A stretch of DNA of 64,000 nucleotides, from contig JAFCMP010000034.1 of assembly GCA_017506865.1 (NCBI GenBank), forward strand, positions 310,001 to 374,000, read 5' to 3'. Position 1 is the stretch's first letter. Each line of letters begins with the position of its first letter. Shown here one piece after another: positions 1 to 12,800 of this stretch. The translations under genes were made by a program, and so were the position numbers. The notes under the pieces are model-generated. The model was not told where the DNA came from, did no database searches, and saw nothing but the letters and a program-made list of their open reading frames with translations. Source of the stretch: Tribonema minus. Taxonomy: Eukaryota; Sar; Xanthophyceae; Tribonematales; Tribonemataceae.

Positions 1-372
1 GAAGGTACGCAGATCAGCGCGGAGAAGGGGTACGTGCGTATCGTTGACATACTGTAGTGGTCGGGAGTGGGACCCAGGTTGAGCACACATGATGAGGTGC
101 TGTGGTGCTGCAATGTCTTCTCACCGCACCTGACAACAGCATGCACATCTACAGCACCCGCTGCTCGCCAGACTACAGCCACCGATGCAGGCTGCAGCAG
201 CTGTTGAACGCGTGCAGCTTTTGATCCGCTCGCACACTCAGCCGCAGGCATCATGCCACCAATGCTCGTCACTCTGCGACGCACGCACATCACGCCGAAG
301 CGCACGCCCAGACGCAGCGCTGCCGCTCACCGCCACCCGCGGTCTCTCCACCCTCGCGCCTCTCGACCGCAG

Positions 373-2361
373 GTGCGCGCGGAGCTCGCGCGCGCCAAGG
401 CCGCCGCGCTCGTCGTCTGCGCGCTGGACGAGGTCGCGTACCTGCTCAACGTGCGCGGCTGCGACGTCGCGCACTGCCCCGTCGCGATCGCGTACGCGCT
501 CGTCACGCGCGACGCCGCGACGCTCTTCATCGACGCCGCCAAGCTGCCGGACGACGTGCGAGCGCACCTCACGGCGGCCGGCGTCGCCGTGCGCGCGTAC
601 GCGGACGCCGTGCCCGCGGTTGCGGCGCTCGCGGAGGGCGGCGCGCGCGTGTGGGTCGACCCCGCGCGCGTGAATTCGGCAGCGTGGGGCGCCGTGCCCG
701 CCGCGCAGCGCGTCACGGAGGCGACGCCGCTGTCCATGGCCAAGGTAGGCGCGGCGCGGCGGCGGCGTGAGGTGATGCTTTAGCTCCAGATGGGGTCTGA
801 AGGGGGAGTTTGCACAGGGTGGCAGTTCGTCCGCGGCACACACCACTGATTTGCCTCCGTATACACGTTCGCTCTGCGCTTCTGCGGGCGACGAGATGCG
901 ACGTGCTGCTGCTGCTGTGCCTGTGAGGTGGGCACACGCGCAAGAGCTATCAGACATGTCGCAGGCCAGCTGCGCGTCCTTGCGCCGCCGCCGCCGCCGC
1001 CCCCATCACACGCCGTAACACTGACTGACAGACGCCGCCCTCCGCCCACCGCGCCGCAGGCGCTCAAGAACGAGGCGGAGCTCGCGGGCATGCGCGCGGC
1101 GCACGTGCGCGACGGCGCCGCCCTCTCCGAGTTCCTGTGCTGGCTGGAGGGCGAGGTGCGCGGCGGGCGGCGCGTGTCGGAGGTGGAGGTGGACGAGGTC
1201 CTGAGCACGCGCTTCCGCGCGGCGCGCCCGCTGTTCCTGGACCTGTCCTTCCCTACGATCGCGGGCGCGGGCGCGAACGGCGCGGTCATCCACTACCGCG
1301 CGGAGCCGGGCGCGTGCGGCGCGGTCGACGACACCGTCATGTTCCTCCTGGACAGCGGCGCGCAGTACGAGGACGGCACGACGGACGTGACGCGCACGAT
1401 GCACTTCGGCGCGCCGACGGCGGCGCAGCGGCGCGCGTACACGCTCGTGCTCAAGGGCCACATTGGCATCGACACGTGCGTCTTCCCGGAGGGGACGCCG
1501 GGCTGCGCGATCGACGCGTTCGCGCGCCGCGCGCTGTGGGCCGCGGGCCTGGACTACGCGCACGGCACGGTGAGCGCTGCTGCTGCGGGCGCTGCGTGGC
1601 TGTGGCTGGCGTCGGTCGCGCACACCTTCGCTGCGCGCAGCACATAACGGATGGCGCGGCTGATCAGTACGACCAGGATACCTCCCTTGCTGAGCGCTGA
1701 ACAAGGCGTGCCATCACTGTACATGTGATCAGCAGAGCCTCATGGCAGTCACACAATTGTGGTTGAACTGAGACATGGTGCCACTCATGGTCAGGGAGAC
1801 AGTCACATGCTCTGTTCAGCCATCGCCGCATCACCGCAGACAGGCGCGCGCAACTGCCACAGCTCCCCGCTTTACAACGCCCTCAACCTTCCACGCCGCA
1901 CTGCGTCACTCATCTCCCCCGCCCGCGCACCGCACCTCACCGCACGGCCGCCGCGCGCGCAGGGCCACGGCGTGGGTGCATCGCTCAACGTGCACGAGGG
2001 CCCGCACTCCATCAGCCCGCGCCCCGGCAACGCGACGCCCCTCAAGCCGGGCATGATCGTCTCCAACGAGCCCGGCTACTACCTCGCGGGGGAGTTCGGC
2101 ATCCGCATCGAGAACCTGCTCGAGATCGCGCCCGCGGGCATGCGCAACGACGCGCTCGCGCGCGACTTCTACGCGTTCCGCCCCCTCACGCTCGTCCCCA
2201 TACAGAAGGCGCTCATCGACGCCGCGCTCATGACGCCGGAGGAGCTGGACTGGCTCGACGCGTACCACGCGCGCGTGTGGGAGGAGGTCGCGCTGCACGT
2301 CAGCGAGGACGGCGGCGCGCGCGATTGGCTCAGGCGCGCCACGGAGCCCATCCAGCGGTAG
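373..2361 (+). CDS. XPNPEP1: Xaa-Pro aminopeptidase (aminopeptidase P, M24B), 3' part
   Basis: Removes the N-terminal residue of peptides with proline in second position; a cytosolic two-metal peptidase. Exons: 373-744, 1060-1569, 1963-2361, all joined in phase 0 with GT..AG introns, giving 426 residues. The first exon carries the middle domain (ALDEVAYLLNVRG). The catalytic pita-bread fold supplies the five metal ligands in order: the Asp of FLLDSG, the Asp of TTDVTR, the His of GTGHGVG (codons split across the 1570-1962 intron), the Glu of SNEPGYY and the Glu of IRIENL. The family is usually a little over 600 residues, so about 200 N-terminal residues lie upstream of the window. Bases 1-4 followed by GTACGC look like the end of the preceding exon, which would make 5-372 an intron. 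No catalytic residue is missing. Identification is firm; only the upstream exons are unseen. Confidence 0.95.
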
Positions 2362-4804
2362 GCATAGGCGCCGCCGCCACCGGAGGCGGCAGCGCGGCGG
2401 CGCAGCGGCGGCAGCGGCGGCGGCGGCGGGGGAGGCAGTGGCCGGGTGGCGTGATGTCTGGTGATGTAGGCGCAGTGGCGGTGCTGGGGGGCGCAGCGCA
2501 GGTGCAGAGGGGCAGAGGAATGTGCAGGCTATGCACCCGTGTCCATATGTTCAGCTTGGTATTAGGCGGCATTGAGGCTGTCAGCGCGCATTCGTGCCGC
2601 GGCAGCAGCAGCCGTCGCTGCTGCCGCACACCACCACTGGCAGCAGTGGTGGGTGCGGGGGTGCTGCCTGTGGACTGTGAGCACTGCAGCACACGGAGGG
2701 CGACTCTGCAGTGCACGGAGTCCATGAGGGCACCGAGCGGGCCGCTCAGTCACTGCTTCTGCTGCTGCTGCAGCGGCAGTGGAATTGACAGGGGCACGTT
2801 CCCCAGCAGGCCCTTGGGGGCAGCACTGTCAGTGCTGGGGTGTCAGTGCTCGGCAGAGCGCCTGACGCACGTCACCATGGCAGCATGCACTCGTTCGCGA
2901 TGGATGTGGCGCGAGGTGCGGCGACCGGCAGCGGGGGGGGGTACGGTGCGCTGGCGAGCTTTGTTGGGGCGAGGGCATTTTGGACTGTGCTGACACGGCA
3001 CAAACTAAGCTTTTACGGGGGGTTTACATTGCTGTGAAACACGCAATGGCACCTGTGGCAATAAGCGCAGCGTGGCGGTCCGCTGCATTGCGGCCATCGC
3101 CTCGGCATGTTCATACTTGCTCTTGTATTTCGAAGTAGATCGATAGGTTGCGCTATGGCATCCAGCGGCACCGAGGCGCATCATCTTTCAATGCCACGAT
3201 CTTGGGACTGTATGTGCAAGGCTGCCAGGAGTTATTGCTGCTGCCTGCACCGTTGATCATATTATTTTGTGCATTCTGACAACGCCATTGGGCAGATGGT
3301 GTCCTCATTAGCGTGTAGTTCACGCAATGTCTTGAGCAACATGCCACCATTGGATACCATGCACATTGCGCCACAATGCATGCCGCTGCACCATCTAAAA
3401 AAAGGTTTTGGAAATGTTTTGAAATGGCGTTGACAGCGACTGGCCTCATCGATTGCACATAGTACTGCAGACCTGATTACTTGCATATACTTCGAAGTAT
3501 ATAGTATGTCTTTCTTTAGAGAAAAAAGGATGAAATAATTCATGCTCTTACCACGTTCCAGTAGTGGAAGTATGCGCATGCAAACCCGGGAGTGCAAAGT
3601 CTTGCTAGTCACCTTCGCAGAGGGCAGCGTGTGTGTGTTTGCCTCTTGGGCCTGCTTGCAGTATGGCTGAGCTTCTGCTGTCACGCTGTATCCTTCGAAG
3701 AAGAAGCAAGAAATATGCCATATATCTCTGATGCGTACAATGCATACATGGTGAATCGAGCAGATTAATCGGAATGATTTCATACACTAAGGTGATGGCT
3801 CCTGGCATGAAGCGACGCGCACAAGCGCATCAAGTGCACTGGACTTGCAGGCGTCTTAGCAGCAGTGCTGTGTGCATGTGGCTCGTTGGTTGGTGGCATG
3901 ATTCATGCCCGACAGCAGCAGCAAGTGCCATCGCCTATGCAATGCCACGGGTGGCCGTAGCATGCATAACAAGCACCACGCAGCGCAGCTGTCAGCACGC
4001 TGCACCTGCAAAATTGCGTTCTGCTCACACATTCCAGCACAGCGATTGCAGAATGTGCTGTGAGTATGATGGTTCACACAAAGACAATGACCGTTCAGCG
4101 TGTGCATGCTTTGGAAGTGCTTGATGTGATCCGTGGTCACACTGCCGTGGTTACTTTGATGTTATCAAACAGGTATTTGCGACAATGCAACACAAGCAAA
4201 ACATGCACCTGACATGAGCAGCAATGCCAAAGCACACCCGAATCCATCCAAAGCATACTTTAAGAACACTCACTGTCCATTACAATAATGACACAGGGGG
4301 GTGAGGCGGGGTCCGACTCCCCGAACGACACTTTCTCACGGCACTGGAGTGCACACGCTTAAGCGGCGGTTGATGTGATGGTTCCTCTCGACGTTGCGCG
4401 TGTGACCTCTCGGTTGCAGCCGCGTAAACACAGGCAAGTGGGGGGTGGCGCCGGCATTCCAGACCTCAGCATTATCATGCCCAAACCCGTTTTCGGATCA
4501 CTCACGCAACTGTCACTGGTGGGGCGCGGCGCTGTAAATATGTGCGTGCTTGCACATGTGCCCGGTCATGGAGCGTACTACTGCTCCGCAACTCTTCTGG
4601 GGGTATAACGCGTCTTCTCTCTCCTCTTACAGCGCTATGACACGCGCATATTCATGTACAGGGGTGTGCCAGGCAGTGCCGGCGAAGGGGGAGGGGGGGG
4701 GTGGGGGGGGGTGCGGGGGGCGCCTGCACGCGCCCAGCGGTTTCGAAGTGCAAACAACAACCCTAGTCACAGTATCAACCACCACTACACTGTGAAAACC
4801 ACTT
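2362..4804. other. Intergenic, tail-to-tail between aminopeptidase P and a kinase
   Basis: Both flanking genes end here. The first ~600 bp is still GC-rich (probable 3' untranslated region of the aminopeptidase), then composition falls to about 50% GC. G-rich runs occur near 2935 and 4685-4712. I see no conserved reading frame, tRNA or structured RNA; the short open frames have no family features. Confidence 0.6.
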
Positions 4805-6246
4805 TTACACTGTCCGCAGCCGCTTCATCTTGCGCGCCTCGGGCGCCACACACCCGGCGCCGCCGCTGCTGCCGGCGCCGCTGGCGCCGCTGCCGGCCGC
4901 TGCTGCCGTCTGCCGCAGCCCGTCGAGCTGCAGCCACATGGCGCTGGCCGCCACGGCCTGCGGCAGCGCCGCCGCCACCGCCGCCGCAATGGATGAGCGC
5001 CGTCGTCCCGCCGCCGCAGCAGCGCTCGCGCAGGGGCTCGGCGCTGCCACAGCAGCAGTCGGCGGAGGCGCCACAGGCGTCGTCGTCACGGCCGCCGCCG
5101 CCGCCTCCGGGTTGACCCAGGGGTGCTCTAGCGCCTGCGCGGCGCTGCAGCGCGCGGCGGGGTCCACGGCGAGCAGCTTGTCGAGGAGGTCCGCGAGCGC
5201 GGCGCTGAAGTGCGCGGGGTACCGGCGCTGCGCGCCGGCGCCGCCGCCGCCGCTGAGGAAGCGCGCGTAGGCGGCGTCGCTCTCCGTGGCCTGCGCCCAC
5301 GGCACGTGGCCGGCCACCATGACGTACAGCGTGATGCCGAAGGACCAGAGGTCGGCGGCGATGGGGTTGTATGAGCGCTCGCCGGCGGCGGCGACGCTGC
5401 CGTAGGCAAAGCCCTCCGGCGCCATGTAGCTGGAGCTTCCGGACAGGGGGCCGCGGTTGTGAGCGACGGCAGTTGACAGGGAGCCGAAGTCGCAGAGTTT
5501 GATGACGTCGTGGTTGCCTTTGTAGAGCAGGTTTTCTGGCTTGACGTCGCCGTGACACAGGTTCTGCTTGTGGCAGTGTTTGAGGGCGGCCAGGACCTGA
5601 CGCGCATAGCGAGCGGCTTTGCCCTCGGCCAGGCGCCGGCCAGGCGACTGCACGATGAGCTGCTGCAGGTCCCCATCGCACAGCTCCATGACGATGTAGG
5701 CTCTGCCGTTGGCGCTGTCCCATTGTAGTCTCTGGAAGTGACAGGCAGCGCGAAGGGGACCGAAGGTCAGGCACTGCCGACGACAACTGAAAGTGCATGA
5801 ACATTTCAAATTTTGTGCCGAGGATCCATTCAAGCAAGGAACAAACAACAGGTAGGCGCCGCAAGGTAACGCAAAGCTGGCTTGATGAGTGTCCATAGCA
5901 TCACCAGCTTTCCTGCATCGCCATCGTACATGTTGCCTACAAACCAACGGTGCGATATCATATAGCATGATTTCTGCGATACCTCAACAATAGTGCGTAC
6001 CTTGGTGGACACGATGTAGGGATGGCGCAGTGCTTTGAGGCTGTCTCTCAGAGTGGTGTATGCCGCATAAGCCCCGGTCTGTAGCACCTTGACCGCGTAC
6101 GCCTGGGGCTGCGTGTCAGTGGCAGTTTGAGTCGTGTGCGCTTCCCAGACTCCCCCTTCAAATCCTGCACCTAATCGTCTCTTGAAGGAAAGACGGCCGC
6201 AAGGTGTGCCAGAAGGATCCTTAGGCACGCGAATGGTCAGATCCAT
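4805..6246 (-). CDS. Non-RD Ser/Thr protein kinase, CAMK/SnRK-like
   Basis: Two exons, 6246-6001 and 5731-4805, joined in phase 0, encode 390 residues. Visible motifs: glycine loop GAGFEGGV (about 26-33), AVK with the ATP-binding Lys at about 53, catalytic loop HGDVKPENLL (142-151) with Asp144, Lys146 and Asn149, magnesium loop DFG (163-165), MAPE (185-188) and DLWSFGITLYVMVAGHVPW, which closes a complete kinase fold. The usual HRD arginine is Gly, so this is a non-RD kinase. I cannot find a clear alpha-C glutamate in the segment before RHPYIV. The C-terminal ~110 residues are low-complexity Ala/Pro/Ser. Activity looks likely, but the substrate is unknown. A copy of most of exon 1 plus upstream DNA lies at 33366-33762. 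The 5732-6000 intron has a good donor (AAG|GTACGC) and acceptor (TTCCAG). The ATG at 6246 gives the conserved-looking start MDLTIRVPKD, also kept in the copied fragment. Confidence 0.9.
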
Positions 6247-6898
6247 CGCCCTCCCGCGCGTTGGCTGCGTTGTTGTGTGTGGATTTGGGTACGTGTGTCA
6301 ATTTGCTGTACTAGCAGTTTCTCGCTGAAATACAAGCGCCTGTGTAGTGCTGCCAGCTCTCCGTTGTTGCTGCCAAGGCTCTCTTCTGAGGTCAGGGCTG
6401 CGTCTGCGCTCGCTGACACCCGTGTGTTCCGTTGCTGTATTGAGTGGCTGCTGCGCTTTTGTTCTATGAGAATGGAAGGAGGCTGAGAGGATGTTGAGGT
6501 CATCTCTGTCGAGTCATACGTCATGGATTGAAAAGCCAGGATCGCGCGCATGCAGGTACCGGAGTCACACGCTACGCCATCGGTGACGATCAAGGTGACA
6601 CACATAACCATGCACGGCCCTCTCTCTACCCGTGATCATGCTTAGGCATGCATCGCAGCAGCCGCGGTGCAAGGCGGATCAATGCAAAAAAACAATTCCC
6701 AAGTGCGCATGTTCAAGTAGGTACGCTGCAGTATCCATTGCAATACTCCCACAGTATAGCAGCGAGGCAGAGAAGCATGCAGCAGGGCCAGTCCTTTCAC
6801 TGGGAGCGACTTTGGCTAGTACGACGCACGTCAACGCACGTCAAAGCATGGCAAACGATCTTTCACAACAACCAAGATCTGTAACATTTAGCTGCTTG
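6247..6898. other. Kinase upstream region and DnaJ downstream region
   Basis: Upstream of the kinase (minus strand) the first ~170 bp is also present at 33586-33762, so that part of the promoter or leader was duplicated. The remainder is the downstream region of the DnaJ gene. No further gene is seen. Confidence 0.5.
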
Positions 6899-9800
6899 CT
6901 ATGTGATGAACATGACCAAGAGCCTGCCTCTGGAGCCGTCTCGTGTTGGCATGCCCAGACCTGGCACTGCCTTGATGTAACCATCTGCAGGCAATGGGAA
7001 CAACACATCAAAAGCAGCAACAGAGGTGATGACACAGTTTAGCAAAGCAAGCCTCGTGCTGGTGGTCTGAGGAGCCAGATTAAATGCAGCAGATGAGCCA
7101 AGATGTCAACAGCTGTCTGATGCTTGATTCAGTGCGACTGCAAGGTGCGCATCCGCACGCAGAGCGATGCTTACCATGGCGCTAGCAGTGCCATCAAGCA
7201 CTTCAGTGTTTCCAAGCACCCCATGTGCTTCTTGCTCGACGGGAGTGGTTTGAACAACTCAAGTACCGTCTTGTCGATAATTAAGGCCCCGGACGGTATT
7301 TCGATCTTGGTGTAAAAAGGGGGGGGGGGACGTGCTTATTGTGAGGCGAGTTAAAAGGGGGGACGCTGATTAAAGTTACGTCATGATCAGGTCCTTCAGC
7401 ACTTGATTCCTGTTCCTGTTGCGTCGCTAGGCTATTGCTCGGAGATTTCTGCCACCACCGATTTGCCAGGGTCACGCTTGAAGTTGATCGAAGTTACTTC
7501 ACGCATTCGAGCCCTCCTGGAGCTGCTGTGAGGATCTGTGGGGTCTGGAAATCGAAGGCGGCTGCCACAATTGCTGTCTCAGCTCATCAAAGACTACTGC
7601 AAGGCCCTTATCTAGCTGCTAGCAGCATCACAACAAGCATTCCGCGCCCTGCTGGAGGCTGGAGGCTGAAAAAACAGGGGGGGGGCGCAATTATATGCAG
7701 CCGATAAAAGGGGGGACGTGCTTATTGTTGCTGCAGTAAAAACATACCAAAATACCGTCCCGGGCCTTAACTATCGACAAGACGGTACAACATCACGCAT
7801 GCACATACTTCAGCAAATTTGTGACCTGCCACAAGGAGGGTGCAGCTGCATGCTCACCTCGTGCTTCCCCTTTTCTGAGGTGCACTATTGCTGTGCCCCG
7901 CTCCAGAGTAGGCACAGAGAAGTCACCCCCTTGTGCCATCTTCCTGGCGGTTAATCTTCGTCTTATCAGCACGTCATTCCCGCGTCGTTCAAAAAGCTGC
8001 GCACGAGGACAGAAGACGATCAACAATTAAGCACCGTAGGTGACTTGATGGTTTCAAGGTTTTTCACTTGAGGCACCGTGTTTAAAACAAGCATCGTTGA
8101 CGCACACCATATAAATGGCGAGCGGCGTTTATTGCGATGCACAGGCGTTAAGATGTAATGCAACAACAGCTTGCAACAACTACACAACTGGCACAGATAA
8201 CTGGAACAGTGGGCCAGGTGGAAGCTGAGAGTATGCAGGGTCAGGGCTCCAGCCAAGAAGGGTCCTCCTTTGCATTGCATGTACATGTTCACAGAACCCA
8301 ACTGCATCAGGTAAACTTTAGACTTGACAAAATGTATGTAGTTGGTGGAGTAGAGTGCAAAGCGAATGTCTGGTAACAATGACGCACAGCACGGTGCTGT
8401 CAAAGCTTTTTCACAACAGCACGGAACACGCAGCCACGCGAATATACGTTTGCAACGGCCCATGAGGCGCCGGCTACTTGGTTCGTGAATCATGATGGCA
8501 GCCAGCACGCAGGGCATGTGCTTCGAGAAGCACTTGAACATCGCCATACAACGCATCGTCAAAGCTGCATGAAAAAGAGTGCTGCAGCAGCAATAGCACC
8601 AGCGCACGCCTGCGTTTGCAGAGCACTTGAAACTAGAAGTATATGTTCACATGATGCCTCCATGCAGGTGCATATCAGGCACACCGAGCTACACGTGGCG
8701 CTCGAAAGGCGCGACGCGCGCCATCAGCAGCGCATGACTTGAACGGCAGCGCTCACCTTGTGTGGCAGCTCCACCACCTCGATGAATATTTCAGGATCCT
8801 GCAGGTACAACAAGCAGCACAGCGCAGATGTGTGAGCGGCGCGTTGACAGGTTCTGCATCTGAATCGTGCCGTCACGTGTTGCGCTGAAACAGTGTTGGC
8901 TTCTAAGCACTTGGGAAGAAGGCCATGCAGGCAGGCAGCAACGCTACCAGTGCATGGCAGCAGAGAAAGCAGGAGGAGGTGGCGGCGGCACGTGTGGGCA
9001 AAAGCAGAGAAGGGATCATACACAAGATGCGCAAAACAAATTGCGGAACTGACCTCATAATGCGGGGGCGCAGCCTTCCCAGAAACTTGACAAGAAACTT
9101 GACAGAGTCTGCCAGAAACTGCAGCTAAACCTCCAAGAACAACCAGTGTTTTCAATAGCAACTTCTGCCTCCAAGACCGCTTGGAGGCATCTTCTCTGCT
9201 GTTATTGTTGTTGTGTTGTTGCTGTTGTTTTTGTGCCATCTTCAATGGAATTCCGACATCAGCGACATGCGGCCCCAAAGGACCACAACATGCTTCGACG
9301 CTCGCACAATGATACTTGCCTGCCCTAACCGGATCTGTGCGCCGTCGCCGCAGCCAGGCGGGATTGTAACCCGAAAGACCTCTGACGGTAACTGCCATTG
9401 GTACAACAGAAGCAGCACAAGGACACCAAGGGCGGAAGTCGCAATGAATGCAGAGCACGTGTCCGGTGGAGTGCAAGAAGTCATGGAAGCTCATTGAAGC
9501 ATGCAGCAGCGCGTGCTCCAGCTCTAACCAAAGCTGATTTACAATGCGTTGCGTACTGAACGCGTGTCTTGCTAGCGCTTCGCGGCTTTTGAAGCTCTAC
9601 CCGAGCTTCCAATACAGAGGGACGATTGGCAGCTCCACGACCTAGTGCTGTTGTTCACATGCGCTCATGATGCAGTTTGTTGAGCTTGGTGAGCAGTGTA
9701 CGAGCTTCTCTGTTACAGTTGAGCCGAGGCTACAGATATAGGTAGACATTATATGCTGCCATACAGGAGATAATGGCCGCCGCAGTCAATTATCTTCGAG

Positions 9801-12800
9801 CGGTTGCCATCTGCAGGCGGCGACCTTGACTCTCCGCCCTTCACACCACAGTCTCAAATGTAAATAGCCACTGCCGCAATGTGCATAGATGTTCATTGAC
9901 TGAAGCAGAAAGAATACACAGCCCAATGCTATGCTCCATCAAAGATCGCATGTACCCCTGGTGCGCCCAGCACCGAATGAGGTGATCAATGATTCCGACA
10001 AGTGACCATGCTAAGCACTGGCGAGAGCTGCAGTCGCCCAATGTACTCACACATTGAGATGTACATGAAGTGTGCACTTCATCAAAGCATGTAGATTTAA
10101 GTGAGCATCGCCAGCAACCGTGCCGGTGACAGCGCCGAGCATGTCACAGACGAGCACCAGGCAATCCGTGACGAATGCGCTGCGAGCGCGAAACAACGCC
10201 TCTGTCCGTGCTGCAGGTGCTCACCTCTGGCATCATCTTGTGGAAGACGCCACCGAAGAAGATCGCACTCAGCGCGACCGGCAGCTGCGCACATGCACAC
10301 ACACGCGAGCGGCAGCGCATGGCACCGGGCCCCATCAGGTATGCGGTGAGCAGTGCCGTATATGTGACAAGGCAGAGCAGCGCGGATACACGACTGACTC
10401 CAGGCAGGGGACACTGGCGCGCGCGAGTGCACGCGCCGACGATGCACATAACTGGGCCGTGAGCATGCCAGCAGGAACGCATGCACATGCGAGGGCTCAT
10501 GCCGCTGCCTGGTACAGTGGTGGAATGGTTCATCGAGTGAGGCCAGATGACCTGCAGCTTGCCCTGCCTAAGACGCCCTGTCCAACTGCAGACCCACCAG
10601 CAAAGAATCATGTTGAGGCGCACTGGGCGCTGCCACTGTGGTGCGGGTGGTCCGTGAGCACCTGAACAAACGCGCTGGGCGGGGTCGTGCTGCGTGCAAC
10701 GGCATGTATACGCAGCTGGCAGTGACAGCTATGCCATGGCCTTAAGGCGTGCGCAATGCCACCAAGGTCAGCCGCACTGCAATTATGGCTTCTCGAGTGA
10801 GCTGCAGGGCCACTGGCGACGCTTTGGCCGTGCCCTGAATCAACAGTCGCCACACAGAGCGGATGCACTGACAGAGAAATACGCGGACGACGTCAGTACA
10901 TGGCAGCATGGTGGTACAGATAAAATAGAACTGATCGGACGACTGCCGGCGACTGAGCCGCTGCCACATGACCATGCAGAGACCCAACGCGGAGCACTGA
11001 GGTGCCTGCCGCCATGAAGCAGCGCAAGGGGCAGCAAGCGGCTACTCCACAGGCATCCATCGGTTGGGCCGGCGTGCGTGAGATGGCCTGGCCGATGGCT
11101 TGACTGAGCAATGCTGGCAACCTCAACCAAGAGTCACCACGAGTGACTCACCCTGACCAGGGTCGGAAGCGCGACGAGCAGCGCCTGCGCTGCGACGTCC
11201 ATCCAGAGGCCCGTTCTGCGCCCGGGGGAGGGGGGGGGGGGGGGGGGCAGTGGCGGGCGAGACGCGTTAGAAACTGCGCGGACTTCATGTGAGACGGCAG
11301 CAAGCGGGCTCAGGCAGTCTTGCAGAGCACATGCATGCGCATGGTGTGAGTGCTGACACGAATGTGACGCAGTGCGCTGCGCCGCAAACTCGCTGCACGC
11401 GCCTACTGTCACAAGACAATGCAACTGTCAAGCAAACAGTGTGCAACGAGAGTGGAAACGCCGCCGCGACACAAGTGGTATGCAACCAGCGCGTTGCTTT
11501 CAAGCCGGCCAAGCCCCCGTACTCCCAAGTACATGGATGGAAGGGGAGCGCGTGCACGCACTCACTTTCCCGCCTGCACGTAGCGTTCCCAGGTACCCCT
11601 CTTGAACTGAACCTGCATCACGTGAGCACATCACAACAGGCATGGTGTGTGAGACTCCAACGTCGCTGGTTGGCGCTAACCAGCGAGCGCCTCCGGGTAA
11701 TCCTTCAACGAGTTTGCAGTGGCACAGGCAGCGAACCAGTAGGCGACTTCTCGTGTGCTGTGCGCATCTGGCTTGCGCGGTTCAGCACCGCAGAAGACTG
11801 CTGCAGCAAACCTACTCCTGCACTCACAGCCTGTCAGCCATGATACAGTACGCAGCAGTGGGCACATGCTCTGGGAGACACGACACGAGTTTGGCCCTGG
11901 TAGCACCTGACATGCGGATGACTGGTCGCCACTACACAGCATCTCCGGTTGTGAAGTATGGGCTTTGAGCCGTAAAGAAGCGATGTGCTTTCGCGCGCAT
12001 GGGCTTCAGTCACCGCGCTGCTCACCTCTCTCACTGCTCCAGCAAACAGCTCCTCCAGCGTGCACTCCAGCGTCATGCGCAGCGTCCGCCACTTCGGCGG
12101 CTTCGGGAACTGCACCGGCTGCTGCGGCTGCTGCGTCCCAAACCTGGGAGCCGCCCCCACCAGATATCAGAGCGCAGCGACGTTTGTGCAGTCAGTCATC
12201 CGAGACATCAGTGATGAGACGCCGCTTCTTCTGCAGTTGAAGAACGCAGTTCACAGTGGATTGTCTCGATGACTCGTTCGAGCAGGACATTGCATACAGT
12301 CTGCGGCATTCGTCTGACGCTCACGCTCAGCACAGAAATCACAGCGCGCTGTGATTGTCAGTGGTGCACTCACCCGTACCCCCCAAAGTTGGTGGAGCCG
12401 CGGAAGCCTGCGCCCGGCGACGTGTAGTAGCCGCCTGCCATGTCACAGCACGCGGGTGAAGGCGCACACACACAGGCAGACGGAGCACTAGGTCAGTGGG
12501 CGCAACGCCAGTCATCACGATGGAGAGTCACTGCGCTGCGATGGTCGCAGTTGCTGTTGCTGCAGTGGCCCGCGTCACTGTGCATGCGCAGCCGCACCTG
12601 CTGTGGAGCCGCGCGCCCCCGGCCCCTGCTGCCAGCCCGGCTGCTGCCGCGCGCCTGGCGCCTCAGGGCCCGTCCACCTGCGCAGCGGCGATTGAGAGAG
12701 GGGGGATTAGCGGTATGTCTTCACTTGTCGTTGTTGCGTCGGGCGCTCCTGTAAGCGCTGGCAGTGCGAGTGCGCATGTTGCTTGATGAGAGGTGCGCAA

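Noticed and set aside
4805-5115. Forward-strand Ala/Pro-rich frames
   Set aside because: Shadows of the kinase's low-complexity C-terminal tail.
7266-7310. Minus-strand reading of [19 protein letters not shown] as a DnaJ exon
   Set aside because: It lies in the inverted-repeat end of the element, and the flanking DnaJ exons (7996-7858 and 6984-6899) already join in phase with correct domain II spacing.
10757-10870. Extra DnaJ exon ([17 protein letters not shown]...)
   Set aside because: Phase-compatible, but with a weak donor and no similarity to DnaJ; left out of the model.
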